Assembly (NCBI RefSeq): GCF_954871325.1
Contig: NC_088775.1
Span: 31,783,561 to 31,847,560 of the forward strand
Source: Gordionus sp. m RMFG-2023
Lineage: Eukaryota; Nematomorpha; Gordioida; Chordodea; Parachordodidae
Direction of reading: 5' to 3'
Length of the DNA stretch: 64,000 nt
A program made the translations under genes and the position numbers. Shown here in pieces: positions 11,601-23,900 of the stretch. Below the pieces are notes generated by a model, which was not told where the DNA came from, did not search any database, and was given only the letters and a program-made list of their open reading frames with translations. Position 1 is the stretch's first letter, and each line of letters begins with the position of its first letter.

Positions 11601-14600
11601 ATCATAATTAATTTAACATTAATTACAGCAATTCGTAGTTTAGTCATTTTATTTTAAATTAAATAGAGCAATTTGTAGTTTAATCATAATTAATTTAACA
11701 TTAATAACAGTAATTCGTAGTTTAGTCATTTTATTTTAAAATTAAATACAGCAATTGGTAATTTAGTCATTTAATTTTAAAATTAAATAATGCAATTCGT
11801 AGTTTAGTCACTTTATTTTAAAAATAAATACGGCAATTCGTAGTTTAGTCATTATAATTTAACATTAATTATGGCAATTCGTAGTTTAGTCATTTTATTT
11901 TAAATTAAATAGAGCAATTCGTAGTTTAATCATATTTAATTTAACATTAATTACAGCAATTCGTAGTTTAGTCATTTTATTTTAAAATTAAATACGGCAA
12001 ATCGTAGTTTAGTCATTTTATTTTAAAATTAAATTCGGCAATTCGTAGTTTAGTCATTATTTTTTAACATTAAATACGGTAATTCGTAGTTTAGGCATTT
12101 TATTTTAAAATTAAATATGGCAATTTGTAGTTTAGTCATTTATTTTAACATTATAACGGCAATTCGTAGCTTAGTCATTTTAATTTAACCTAAAATGCGA
12201 CAATTCGTAGTTTAGTCATTCTAATTTAATATTAAATGCGGCAAATCGTAGTTTAGTCATTTTAATTTAACATTAATTACTGCAATTCGTAGTTTAGTCA
12301 TTTTAATTTAACATTAATTACCGCAATTCGTAGTTTAGTCACTTTATTTTAACATTAAATACGGCAATTCGTAGTTTAGTCATTTTATTTTAACATTAAA
12401 TATGGCAATTCGTAGTTCAGTCATTTTATTTTAACATTAAATACGGCAATTCGTAGTTTAGTCATTCTAATTTAATATTAATTACCGCAATTCGTAGTTT
12501 AGTCATTATTATTTAACATTAAATACGGCAATTCGTAGCTTAGTCATTAAAATTTAACATTAAATACGGCAATTCATAGTTTATCATCTTAATTTAACAA
12601 TATATAGTGCAATTCGTAGTTTAGTCATTATATTTTAACATTAAATTCGGAAATTCGTAGTTTAATCATTTTATTTTAAAATAAAATACGGTAATTCGTA
12701 GTTTAGTAGCTTTATTTTAAAAATAAATTCGGCAATTCGTAGTTTAGTCATTATAATTTACCATTAGTTATGCCAATTCGTAGTTTAGTCATTTTATTTT
12801 AAATTAAATAGAGCAATTCGTAGTTTAATCATAATTAATTTAACATTAATTACAGCAATTCGTAGTTTAGTCATTTATTTTAACATTAAATACAGCAATT
12901 CGTAGTTTAGTAATACGGCAATTCGTAATTTAGTCATTTTATTTTAACATTACATACCACAATTCGTAGTTTAGTCATTTTATTTTAAAATTAAATACGG
13001 CAATTCGTAGTTTAGTCATTTTATTTTTACATTAAATGATGCAAATCGTAGTTTAGTCATTTTAATTTAACATTAATTACCGCAATTCGTAGTTTAGTCA
13101 TTTTAATTTAACATTAATTGCCACAATTCGTAGTTTAGTAACTTTATTTTAACATTAAATACGGCAATTCGTAGTTTAGTCATTTTATTTAACATTAAAT
13201 AGAGCAATTAGTAGTTTAGTCACTTTATTTTAAAAATAAATACTGCAATTCGTAGTTTAGTCAATAGAATTTAACATTAATTATCGCAATTCGTAGCTTA
13301 GTCACATTATTTTAACAATAAATAGAGCAATTCGTAGTTTAGTCATTTTATTTTAACATTAAATACGGCAATTCGTAGTTTAGTCATTTTATTTTAACAT
13401 TAAATACGGTAATTCGTAGTTTAGTAATTTTATTTTAACATTAAATACAGCAATTCGTAGTTTAGTAAAAAAAATTTAAATTAAATACGGCAATTCATAG
13501 TTTTATTTTAACATTAAATACAGCAATTCGTAGTTTAGTAAAAAAAATTTAAATTAAATACGGCAATTCATAGTTTAGTCACATTATTTTAAAATTAAAT
13601 ACTGCAATTCGTTATTTAGTCACTTTATTTTAAATTAAATAGAGCAATTCGTAGTTTAATCATAATTAATTTTACATTAATTACAGCAATTCGTAGTTTA
13701 GTCATTTATTTTAACATTAAATACAGCAATTCGTAGTTTAGTAATAGGGCAATTCGTATTTTAGTCATTTTAATTTAACATTAATTACAGCAATTCGTAA
13801 TTTAGTCATTTTATTTTAACATTATATACCACAATTCGTAGTTTAGTCACTTTATTTTAAAAATAAATATGGCAATTAGTAGTTTAGTCATTTTATTTTA
13901 ACATTAAATAGGGCAATTCGTAGTTTAGTCATTTTATTTTAACATTAAATACTGCAATTCGTAGTTTAGTCATTTTATTTAAATATTAAATACGGCAATT
14001 CGTAGTTTAGTCATTTTATTTTAACATTAAATACGGCAATTCGTAGTTTAGTCATTTTATTTTAACATTAAATACGGCAATTCGTAGTTTAGTCATTTTG
14101 TTTTAAAATTAAATGCGGCAATTCGTTGTTTAGTCACTTTATTTTAAAATTAAATACGGCAATTCGTAGTTTAGTCACTTTATTTTAACATTACATACGA
14201 CAATTCGTAGTTTAGTCATTTTATTTTAACATTAAACACTGCAATTCATAGTTTAGTAATTATATTTTAACATTAAATACGCCAATTCGTAGTTAAGTCA
14301 TTTTATTTTAATATTACATACAGCAATTCGTAGTTTAGTCATTTTATTTTAACATTAAACACTGCAATTCGTAGTTTAGTCATTTTATTTTAACATTAAA
14401 TATGGCAATTCGTAGTTTAGTCTTTTTATTTTAACATTAAATACGGAAATTCGTAGTTTAGTCATTTTGTTTTAAAATTAAAAACGGCAATTCGTTGTTT
14501 AGTCACTTTATTTTAAAATTAAATACAGCAATTTGTAGTTTTATCACTTTATTTTAAAAATAAATATGGCAATTCGTAGTTTAGTCATTATAATTTAACA

Positions 14601-17600
14601 TTAATTATCGCAATTCGTAGTTTAGTCATTTTATTTAAATTAAATAGAGCAATTCGTAGTTTAGTCATTATAATTTAACATTAATTGCAGCAATTTGTAG
14701 TTTAATCATTTATTTTAACATTAAATGATGCAAATCATAGTTTAATCAATTTAATTTAACATTAATTACTGCAATTCGTAGTTTAGTCATTGTAATTTAA
14801 CATTAATTGCCACAATTCGTAGTTTAGTAACTTTATTTTAACATTAAATAAGGCAATTCGTTGTTTATTCATTTTATTTAACATTAAATACAGCAATTAG
14901 TAGTTTAGTCACTTTATTTTAAAAATAAATACTGCAATTCGTAGTTTAGTCATTAGAATTTAATTAATTATCGCAATTAGTAGTTTGGTCACTTTATGTT
15001 AAAAATCAATACGGCAATTTGTAGTTTAGTCATTATAATGTAACATTAATTAGCGCAATTCTTAGTTTAGTCATTTTATTTTAACATTAAATAGGGCAAT
15101 TCGTAGTTTAGTCATTTTATTTTAACATTAAATACTGCAATTCGTAGTTTAGTCATTTTATTTTAATATTAAATACGGCAATTCATAGTTTAGTCATTTT
15201 ATTTTAACATTAAATACGGCAATTCGTAGTTTAGTCATTTTATTTTAACATTAAATACGGCAATTCGTAGTTTAGTCATTTTGTTTTAAAATTAAATGCG
15301 GCAATTCGTTGTTTAGTCACTTTATTTTAAAATTAATACGGCAATTTTTAGTTTAGTCACTTTATTTTAACATTACATACGACAATTCGTAGTTTAGTCA
15401 TTTTATTTTAACATTAAACACTGCAATTCATAGTTTAGTAATTATATTTTAAAATTAAATACGCCAATTCGTAGTTTAGTCATTTTATTTTAACATTAAA
15501 CACTGCAATTCGTAGTTTAGTCATTTTATTTTAACATTAAATACGGCAATTCGTAGTTTAGTCATTTTATTTTAACATTAAATACGGCAATTAGTAGTTT
15601 AGTCATTAAAATTTAACATTAATTATCGCAATTCGTAGTTTAGTCACATTATTTTAACATTAAATAGAGCAATTCGTAGTTTAGTCATTATAATTTAACA
15701 TTAATTACCGCAATTCGTTGTTTAGTCATTTTATTTTAACATTAAATACGGCAATTCGTAGTTGAGTCATTTTATTTTAGAATTAAATACGACAATTCGT
15801 AGTTTAGTCATTTTATTTTAAAATTAAATACGGCAATTCGTAGTTTAGTCATTTTATTTTAACATTATATAGGGCAATTCGTAGTTTAGTCATTTTATTT
15901 TAACATTAAATACGGCAATTCGTAGTTTAGTCATTTTATTTTAACAATAAATACAGCAATTCGTAGTTTAGTAATTTTTTTTTAAATTAAATACGGCAAT
16001 TCGTAGTTTAATCACTTTATTTTAAAATTAAATACACCAATTCGTTATTTAGTCACTTTATTTTTAATTAAATAGAGCAATTCATAGTTTAATCATAATT
16101 AATTTAACATTAATTACAGCAATTCTTAGTTTAGTCATTTATTTTAACATTAAACACTGCAATTCGTAGTTTAGTCATTTTATTTTAACATTAAATATGG
16201 CAATTCGTAGTTTAGTCTTTTTATTTTAACATTAAATACGGAAATTCGTAGTTTAGTCATTTTGTTTTAAAATTAAAAACGGCAATTCGTTGTTTAGTCA
16301 CTTTATTTTATAATTAAATACAACAATTTGTAGTTTTGTCACTTTATTTTAAAAATAAATAGAGCAATTCGTAGTTTAGTCATTATAATTTAACATTAAT
16401 TGCAACAATTTGTAGTTTAGTCATTTATTTTAACATTAAATGATGCAAATCGTAGTTTAGTCAATTTAATTTAACATTAATTACCGCAATTCGTAGTTTA
16501 GTCATTGTAATTTAACATTAATTGCCACAATTCGTAGTTTAGTAACTTTATTTTAACATTAAATATGGCAATTCGTTGTTTAGTCATTTTATTTAACATT
16601 AAATACAGCAATTAGTAGTTTAGTCACTTTATTTTAAAAATAAATACTGCAATTCGTAGTTTAGTCATTATAATTTAACATTAATAATAGCAATTCGTAG
16701 TTTAGTCATTTTATTTTAAATTAAATAAAGCATTTCGTAGTTTAATCATAATTAATTTAACATTAATTACAGCAATTCGTAGTTTAGTCATTTTATTTTA
16801 ACATTAAATACGACAATTTGTAGTTTAGTCATTTTATTTTAAAATTAAATAGGGCAATTCGTAGTTTAGTCATTTTATTTTAAAATTAAATACGGTAATT
16901 CGTAGTTTAGTGATTTTAATTTAACCTAAAATGAGACAATTCGTAGTTTAGTCATTCTAATTTAATATTAATTACCGCAATTCGTTGTTTAGTCATTAAA
17001 ATTTAACCTTAAATACGGCAATTCGTAGTTTAGTCATTTTAATTTAACATTAATTACCGCAATTCGTAGTTTATCATCTTAATTTACCAATATATAGTGC
17101 AATTCGCACTTTAGTCATTATAATTTAACATTAAATATGCCAATTCGCTGTTTAGTCATTATATTTTAACAGTAAATACGGCAATTCGTAGTTTAGTCAC
17201 TTTATTTTAAAATTAAATACGGCAATTCGTTATTTAGTCATTTTATTTTAATTTAAATATTGCAATTCGTAGTTTAATCATAATTAATTTAACATTAATT
17301 ACAGCAATTCGTAGTTTAGTCATTTATTTTAACATTAAATACAGCAATTCGTAGTTTAGTAATACGGCAATTCATATTTTAGTCATTTTAATTTAACATT
17401 AATTACAGCAATTCGTAATTTAGTCATTTTATTTTAACATTACATACGACAATTCGTAGTTTAGTCATTTTATTTTAACATTAAACACTGCAATTCATAG
17501 TTTAGTAATTATATTTTAACATTAAATACGCCAATTCGTAGTTAAGTCATTTTATTTTAATATTACATACAGCAATTCGTAGTTTAGTCATTTTATTTTA

Positions 17601-18080
17601 ACATTAAACACTGCAATTCGTAGTTTAGTCATTTTATTTTAACATTAAATATGGCAATTCGTAGTTTAGTCTTTTTATTTTAACATTAAATACGGAAATT
17701 CGTAGTTTAGTCATTTTGTTTTAAAATTAAAAACGGCAATTCGTTGTTTAGTCACTTTATTTTAAAATTAAATACAGCAATTTGTAGTTTTGTCACTTTA
17801 TTTTAAAAATAAATATGGCAATTCGTAGTTTAGTCATTATAATTTAACATTAATTATCGCTATTCGTAGTTTAGTCATTTTATTTCAATTAAATAGAGCA
17901 ATTCGTAGTTTAGTCATTATAATTTAACATTAATTGCAGCAATTTGTAGTTTAATCATTTATTTTAACATTAAATGATGCAAATCGTAGTTAAGTCAATT
18001 TAATTTAACATTAATTACTGCAATTCGTAGTTTAGTCATTGTAATTTAATATTAATTGCCACAATTCGTAGTTTAGTAAC
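8641..18080 (+). repeat. 41-bp satellite array B
   Basis: About 9.4 kb of head-to-tail units: GCAATTCGTAGTTTAGTCA followed by AT spacers of several types, such as TTTTATTTTAACATTAAATA, TTTAATTTAACATTAATTAC, CTTTATTTTAAAAATAAATA and TTTTATTTTAAATTAAATAG. The core is much more constant than the spacers. No open frame, promoter or RNA gene is seen. The array ends at the poly(T) of the LINE. Confidence 0.97.
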
Positions 18081-18109
18081 TTTTTTTTTTTTTTTTTTTT
18101 TTTTTCTCT

Positions 18110-18493
18110 TTAGCTTTCACATTTTCTGGTGGTAAGCTCCTTCAACATCTCTCTCCACTTTATGTTATTCGTACAATCTCTTTTATCTATTTTATACTTC
18201 TTTATATTGGCTCTAACTTTATGGCCCCATTGAAGTTTTGGCCTTCCTCTTTTACGTTTGCCCATCACTTCCAATCTTTCAACTATATTTCCTATGTAGT
18301 TCATAGGCCTTCTCATTGTGTGCCCATACCACCTAAGTCTGTTTACCATTAACTTAGTCTTAATGGGCACTACCTTTAAACTATTTAGTATTCTTGTACT
18401 GCGCACCTTATCCTTTCTTGTTACCCCAGCAATCATCCTCAGCATTCTCATCTCCATAGTTTGTAGCTCTCGTCTGATTCTTTGGTTGGCCAT
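18110..18493 (-). CDS. LINE C-terminal region, RTE type
   Basis: This is the distal part of the LINE protein, in a different frame from the RT because of one frameshift near 18490. Motifs: LQTMEMRMLRMIAGVTRKD, LRWYGHTMRRP and GKRKRGRPKLQW, all typical of the RTE C-terminus. It ends 5 nt before the poly(A) tail. Confidence 0.88.
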   Translation of the reverse strand: MANQRIRRELQTMEMRMLRMIAGVTRKDKVRSTRILNSLKVVPIKTKLMVNRLRWYGHTMRRPMNYIGNIVERLEVMGKRKRGRPKLQWGHKVRANIKKYKIDKRDCTNNIKWREMLKELTTRKCES

Positions 18494-20013
18494 GTTTCCG
18501 AACTATATAGAATAGTTGGTTGTACTATGGAACTGTAAATTTTTCCCTTTAATTTGTGTGGGATTCTTTTGTCAAATAGCACTCCAGATAAAGATCTCCA
18601 CTTTAACCACCCTTGATTAATCTTATTCTTTATCTCTTTTTCTATTGTGCCGTTTGTTTGTATAGTGGAGCCCAAATATTTGCAGCTTTCAATTGCGGAT
18701 ATCTGCCAATCATTTATATCAATACTCTCCGTTTCATCTCCTCCTATCACCATATACTCCGTCTTTTCTCTATTTACTTTTAATCCGTGCGTTTCTAGGA
18801 TATTTATCCAATTCACTAACCTTTCTTTCATTTCATCCTTGGATTCGGCAAGTATCACAATATCATCTGCAAATATCATATTCCACGGGACTGTTTGAGG
18901 TATAGACTGTGCTAATACATCTATTACTGTAATGAAGAGAAGTGGGCTGAGAGCCGACCCTTGATGAACTCCTTCGGCTATTGTAAAGCCTGCTGAAGTA
19001 CCTGTTGTGCTACGGACCATTGTTGTATGTCCCATATACATATCCTCTATTATTCTTATATATTTTTCGGGAACTTTTTTGTGGCGTAGCGCCCACCAGA
19101 TAAGTTTTCTTGGGATTCTATCAAAGGCCTTTTCTAGATCGAGAAAGACCATGTGTAGCTTTTTGTTCTTTTCCCTGTATTTTTCACTCATTTGCCTAAT
19201 TGCATGGATAGCATCGGTTGTTGATCTTCCAGGCATAAAGCCAAACTGTGTCTCTCCTATTTCGATTATTCTTAATCTTTTTTCTATTATTTTTTCGTAT
19301 AGTTTTAGACAGTGTGACATTAGTTTTATGCCCCTGTAATTTTGACAATTGTGTGGATCCCCTTTATTTTTGAAGATAGGAACTAGATAGCTCTGCCTCC
19401 ATTTTTGGGGGACCTCTTCATTTCCAAGTATTTTATTGTACAGATTTGTGAGGAGATGTATTCCATCATCTCCTAGTGCTTTAAGGCTTTCTATTGGAAT
19501 ATCGTCTGGACCCCTAGCTTGTTTGTTTTTCATATGCTTGAGGCATGTGATTATTTCTTGTTCTGTTATAGGTTGTACAAGGTTCTGACAAGGGGAGTGT
19601 TCGTCGAGATGCAATATGTGGGAATTAAAGTTGAGAAGCTCCTGAAAATATTCTTTCCATCTATTCATTATTTCTTTTTCCTTTATTATCAATTTCCCAT
19701 CTTTATTTTTGATTACTTTCGGAGCTCCGTTTATATCCCTAGAGTTCTTTTCTCGCTGTTTGGCTAATCTGTATATTTTATTTTGCCCTTCTTTGGTATG
19801 TAGATCTTCGTACATGTCATCGTATGCCATAGATTTGGCCCTAGCCACCGCCTTTGTAGCTAATCTCTTGGATTTTTTGTATCTTGACTTGTCATCTGCA
19901 TTTTTGGATTTGTACCATATTTTATAAAGGGCTTTTTTCTCCTGTATAGTGGTTTGTACCTCTTGATTCCACCACCATAGTTCTTTGTGTGATTTGTTGC
20001 CTCCCCTTGTCAA
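18448..20013 (-). CDS. LINE reverse transcriptase
   Basis: The 521-codon open frame contains the RTE linker HKELWWWNQEVQ at the start, then QARGPDDIPIESLKALG, YLVPIFKNKGD, NYRGIKLMSHCLKLYEKII, TQFGFMPGRSTTDAI, VFLDLEKAFDRIPR, GVHQGSALSPLLF and the catalytic FADDIVILAES, followed by CKYLGSTIQTNG. All RT blocks are in order and intact. The listed start is a TTG inside a longer open frame that continues upstream to the TAA separating it from the endonuclease; in the active element it would be one polypeptide. The enzyme copies the element's RNA into the nicked target. Confidence 0.93.
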   Translation of the reverse strand: MTRGGNKSHKELWWWNQEVQTTIQEKKALYKIWYKSKNADDKSRYKKSKRLATKAVARAKSMAYDDMYEDLHTKEGQNKIYRLAKQREKNSRDINGAPKVIKNKDGKLIIKEKEIMNRWKEYFQELLNFNSHILHLDEHSPCQNLVQPITEQEIITCLKHMKNKQARGPDDIPIESLKALGDDGIHLLTNLYNKILGNEEVPQKWRQSYLVPIFKNKGDPHNCQNYRGIKLMSHCLKLYEKIIEKRLRIIEIGETQFGFMPGRSTTDAIHAIRQMSEKYREKNKKLHMVFLDLEKAFDRIPRKLIWWALRHKKVPEKYIRIIEDMYMGHTTMVRSTTGTSAGFTIAEGVHQGSALSPLLFITVIDVLAQSIPQTVPWNMIFADDIVILAESKDEMKERLVNWINILETHGLKVNREKTEYMVIGGDETESIDINDWQISAIESCKYLGSTIQTNGTIEKEIKNKINQGWLKWRSLSGVLFDKRIPHKLKGKIYSSIVQPTILYSSETWPTKESDESYKLWR

Positions 20014-20070
20014 GCCTAGCGTCGATTTTGCAGTGTCTATTAATCTGGATGAAAGGTCTGTCCATATTTT

Positions 20071-20910
20071 TTAACTGACTTGTGAGCAATTTATTGTTTC
20101 AATGTTTGCATTGATTGCAAAGGCATCTGTCATTGTTTTTAATTTGCCCCATTTGATGCATGGTTCCAGTTTTATCTTATTTTGAGTGGATTTATTTGAG
20201 ATTTGTAAATCCATGATTAGTAGCTTGTGTTGCGCGGCGATATCTTCTCCTGGGATGACTTTGCAGTCTATTACATCTTTTAATCTTCTGCGAGAGATTA
20301 GCATGTAATCTATCTGTGTTTTCCTAGTACCACTTTCATATGTTATTAAATGACTATCTTTTTTCCTATAGTAGGTGTTGGTTAAGGCAAGGTCGAAGGC
20401 TTGCGCAAATTTCAGTACGTGCTCTCCTTCATCATTTCTTTCTCCGTATCCAAAACCACCATGATGCCTTTTGTAGCTATCTCTTGCTTTCCCCACATGC
20501 GCATTTAAGTCACCACCAATTATGACTAGGTCATCCTTAGGGATTTCCATTACGGCTTCATCAAGGATAGCTCTAAAGTCATCTTTCTCTTCTTCCTTGC
20601 AACCCGTTTGAGGAGCATATACTGATAGGATGTGTAGTATTGATTGACCAATGCAGAGTTTTATCTTCATTAGTCTATCCGAGATCCTGTTGACTTCTAC
20701 AACTGAGGAGGTTAGATCTTGACTGAGGATGATGCCGACACCGTTCCTATTGCTAACAAGTCCATTATAGTACAATTTATACCCATCTCCAATCATCAAA
20801 GTCTTCTGTCCTTTCCATTTCGTCTCTTGTATGCACGCTATATCAACTTTTCTCCTGTTCAACATTGATGCCAATTCTCTCGTCTTACCTTTAAGCGTTC
20901 CAATATTCAA
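20071..20910 (-). CDS. LINE endonuclease domain (APE-like)
   Basis: This is the N-terminal nuclease that nicks the target DNA for target-primed reverse transcription. Visible motifs in order: NIGTLKGKTRELASML near the start (usually WNIGT or WNVRT), DIACIQETKWKG with the catalytic Glu, RNGVGIILS, DDLVIIGGDLNAHVG with the GDxNxH active site, then YESGTRKTQIDYMLIS with the conserved Asp, and AAQHKLLIMD with the terminal His. Only the leading WN is altered to LN. The frame runs through a single TAA at its end into the RT. It matches the craniofacial-development-protein-2-like endonucleases of RTE LINEs. Confidence 0.9.
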   Translation of the reverse strand: MNIGTLKGKTRELASMLNRRKVDIACIQETKWKGQKTLMIGDGYKLYYNGLVSNRNGVGIILSQDLTSSVVEVNRISDRLMKIKLCIGQSILHILSVYAPQTGCKEEEKDDFRAILDEAVMEIPKDDLVIIGGDLNAHVGKARDSYKRHHGGFGYGERNDEGEHVLKFAQAFDLALTNTYYRKKDSHLITYESGTRKTQIDYMLISRRRLKDVIDCKVIPGEDIAAQHKLLIMDLQISNKSTQNKIKLEPCIKWGKLKTMTDAFAINANIETINCSQVS

Positions 20911-20943
20911 ACTTGCCAGTCATGTCTTCTTTGCTTTGACCTT

Positions 20944-23900
20944 TACTTTTAAGGCAATTCGTTGTTTAGTCATTTTATTTAACATTAAATACAGCAATTA
21001 GTAGTTTAGTCACTTTATTTTAAAAATAAATACTGCAATTCGTAGTTTAGTCATTAGAATTAATTAATTATCGCAATTAGTAGTTTGGTCACTTTATGTT
21101 AAAAATCAATACGGCAATTTGTAGTTTAGTCATTATAATTTAACATTAATTAGCGCAATTCTTAGTTTAGTCATTTTATTTTAACATTAAATAGGGCAAT
21201 TCGTAGTTTAGTCATTTTATTTTAACATTAAATACTGCAATTCGTAGTTTAGTCATTTTATTTTAATATTAAATACGGCAATTCATAGTTTAGTCATTTT
21301 ATTTTAACATTAAATACGGCAATTCGTAGTTTAGTCATTTTATTTTAACATTAAATACGGCAATTCGTAGTTTAGTCATTTTGTTTTAAAATTAAATGCG
21401 GCAATTCGTTGTTTAGTCACTTTATTTTAAAATTAATACGGCAATTTTTAGTTTAGTCACTTTATTTTAACATTACATACGACAATTCGTAGTTTAGTCA
21501 TTTTATTTTAACATTAAACACTGCAATTCATAGTTTAGTAATTATATTTTAAAATTAAATACGCCAATTCGTAGTTTAGTCATTTTATTTTAACATTAAA
21601 CACTGCAATTCGTAGTTTAGTCATTTTATTTTAACATTAAATACGGCAATTCGTAGTTTAGTCATTTTATTTTAACATTAAATACGGCAATTAGTAGTTT
21701 AGTCATTAAAATTTAACATTAATTATCGCAATTCGTAGTTTAGTCACATTATTTTAACATTAAATAGAGCAATTCGTAGTTTAGTCATTATAATTTAACA
21801 TTAATTACCGCAATTCGTTGTTTAGTCATTTTATTTTAACATTAAATACGGCAATTCGTAGTTGAGTCATTTTATTTTAGAATTAAATACGACAATTCGT
21901 AGTTTAGTCATTTTATTTTAAAATTAAATACGGCAATTCGTAGTTTAGTCATTTTATTTTAACATTATATAGGGCAATTCGTAGTTTAGTCATTTTATTT
22001 TAACATTAAATACGGCAATTCGTAGTTTAGTCATTTTATTTTAACAATAAATACAGCAATTCGTAGTTTAGTAATTTTTTTTTAAATTAAATACGGCAAT
22101 TCGTAGTTTAATCACTTTATTTTAAAATTAAATACACCAATTCGTTATTTAGTCACTTTATTTTTAATTAAATAGAGCAATTCATAGTTTAATCATAATT
22201 AATTTAACATTAATTACAGCAATTCTTAGTTTAGTCATTTATTTTAACATTAAACACTGCAATTCGTAGTTTAGTCATTTTATTTTAACATTAAATATGG
22301 CAATTCGTAGTTTAGTCTTTTTATTTTAACATTAAATACGGAAATTCGTAGTTTAGTCATTTTGTTTTAAAATTAAAAACGGCAATTCGTTGTTTAGTCA
22401 CTTTATTTTAAAATTAAATACAACAATTTGTAGTTTTGTCACTTTATTTTAAAAATAAATATGGCAATTCGTAGTTTAGTCATTATAATTTAACATTAAT
22501 TATCGCAATTCGTAGTTTAGTCATTTTATTTAAATTAAATAGAGCAATTAATAGATTAGTAATTTTTTTTTAAATTAAATACGGCAATTCGTAGTTTAGT
22601 CTTTTTTTAAATACGGCAATTCGTTATTTAGTCACTTTATTTTAATTTAAATATTGCAATTCGTAGTTTAATCATAATTAATTTAACATTAATTACAGCA
22701 ATTCGTAGTTTAGTCATTTATTTTAACATTAAATACAGCAATTCGTAGTTTAGTAATACGGCAATTCGTATTTTAGTCATTTTAATTTAACATTAATTAC
22801 AGCAATTCGTAATTTAGTCATTTTATTTTAACATTACATACCATAATTCGTAGTTTAGTCACTTTATTTTAAAATTAAATACGGCAATTCGTAGTTTAGT
22901 CACTATATTTTAACATTACATACGGCAATTCGTAGTTTAATTATAATTAATTTAACATTAATTACAGCAGTTCGTAGTTTAGTCATTTTATTTTAACATT
23001 AAATACGGCAATTCGTCGTTTAGTCACTTTATTTTAAAAATAAATACGGCAATTCGTAGTTTAGTTATTTTATTTTAACATTAAATACGGCAATTCGTAG
23101 TTTAGTCATTTTATTTTACCATTAAATACGGCAATTCGTAGTTTAGTCATTTTATTTTAAAATTAAATACGGCAATTCGTCGTTAAGTCACTTTATTTTA
23201 AAAATAAATACGGCAATTCGTAGTTTAGTCATTATAATTAACATTAATTATGGTAATTAGTAGTTTAGTCATTTTTTATAAAATAAATAGAGCAATTCGT
23301 AGTTAAATCTTAATTAATTTAACATTAATTACAGCAGTTCGTAGTTTAGTCATTTATTTTAACATTAAATACAGTAATTCGTAGTTTAGTAATATGGCAA
23401 TTCGTAGTTTAGTCATTTTATTTTAACATTAAATACGGCAATTCGTAGTTTAGTCATTTTATTTTAACATTACATACGACAATTCGTAGTTTAGTCATTT
23501 TATTTTAACATTAAACACTGCAATTCTTAGTTTAGTAATTTTATTTTAACATTAAATACGCCAATTCGTAGTTTAGTCATTTTATTTTAATATTACATAC
23601 GACAATTCGTAGTTTAGTCATTTTATTTTAACATTAAACACTGCAATTCGTAGTTTAGTCATTTTATTTTAACATTAAATACGGAAATTCGTAGTTTAGT
23701 CATTTTGTTCTAAAATTAAATACACCAATTTGTTGTTTAGTCAATTTATTTTAAAATTAAATACGGCAATTCGTAGTTTTGTCACTTTATTTTAAAAATA
23801 AATACGGCAATTCGTAGTTTAGTCATTATAATTTAACATTAATTATCGCAATTCGTATTTTATACATTTTATTTTAAATTAAATAGAGCAATTCGTAGTT

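Larger units (their letters stand above)
18081..20935 (-). mobile_element. RTE-clade LINE, nearly whole
   Basis: A non-LTR retrotransposon inserted in the satellite, reading right to left. It has an apurinic endonuclease domain (20910-20071), a reverse transcriptase (20013-18448), a C-terminal RTE tail (18493-18110) and a 25-nt poly(A) seen as T at 18081-18105. Endonuclease and RT share one frame and are separated by a single TAA near 20071; the C-terminal part is shifted by one frame near 18490. The 5' end is close to the endonuclease start, so little is lost. No convincing target duplication is seen: the flanks resume the satellite with about 15 bp fewer than the paralogous intact unit at 14836-14850. 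The long pure tail and few breaks suggest a recent insertion. Confidence 0.93.

Noticed and set aside
8641-18080. Regular 41-bp repeats resembling a CRISPR array
   Set aside because: There are no unique spacers: whole units repeat head to tail, spacers fall into a few related AT types, and the surroundings are eukaryotic (introns, LINEs, hAT elements).
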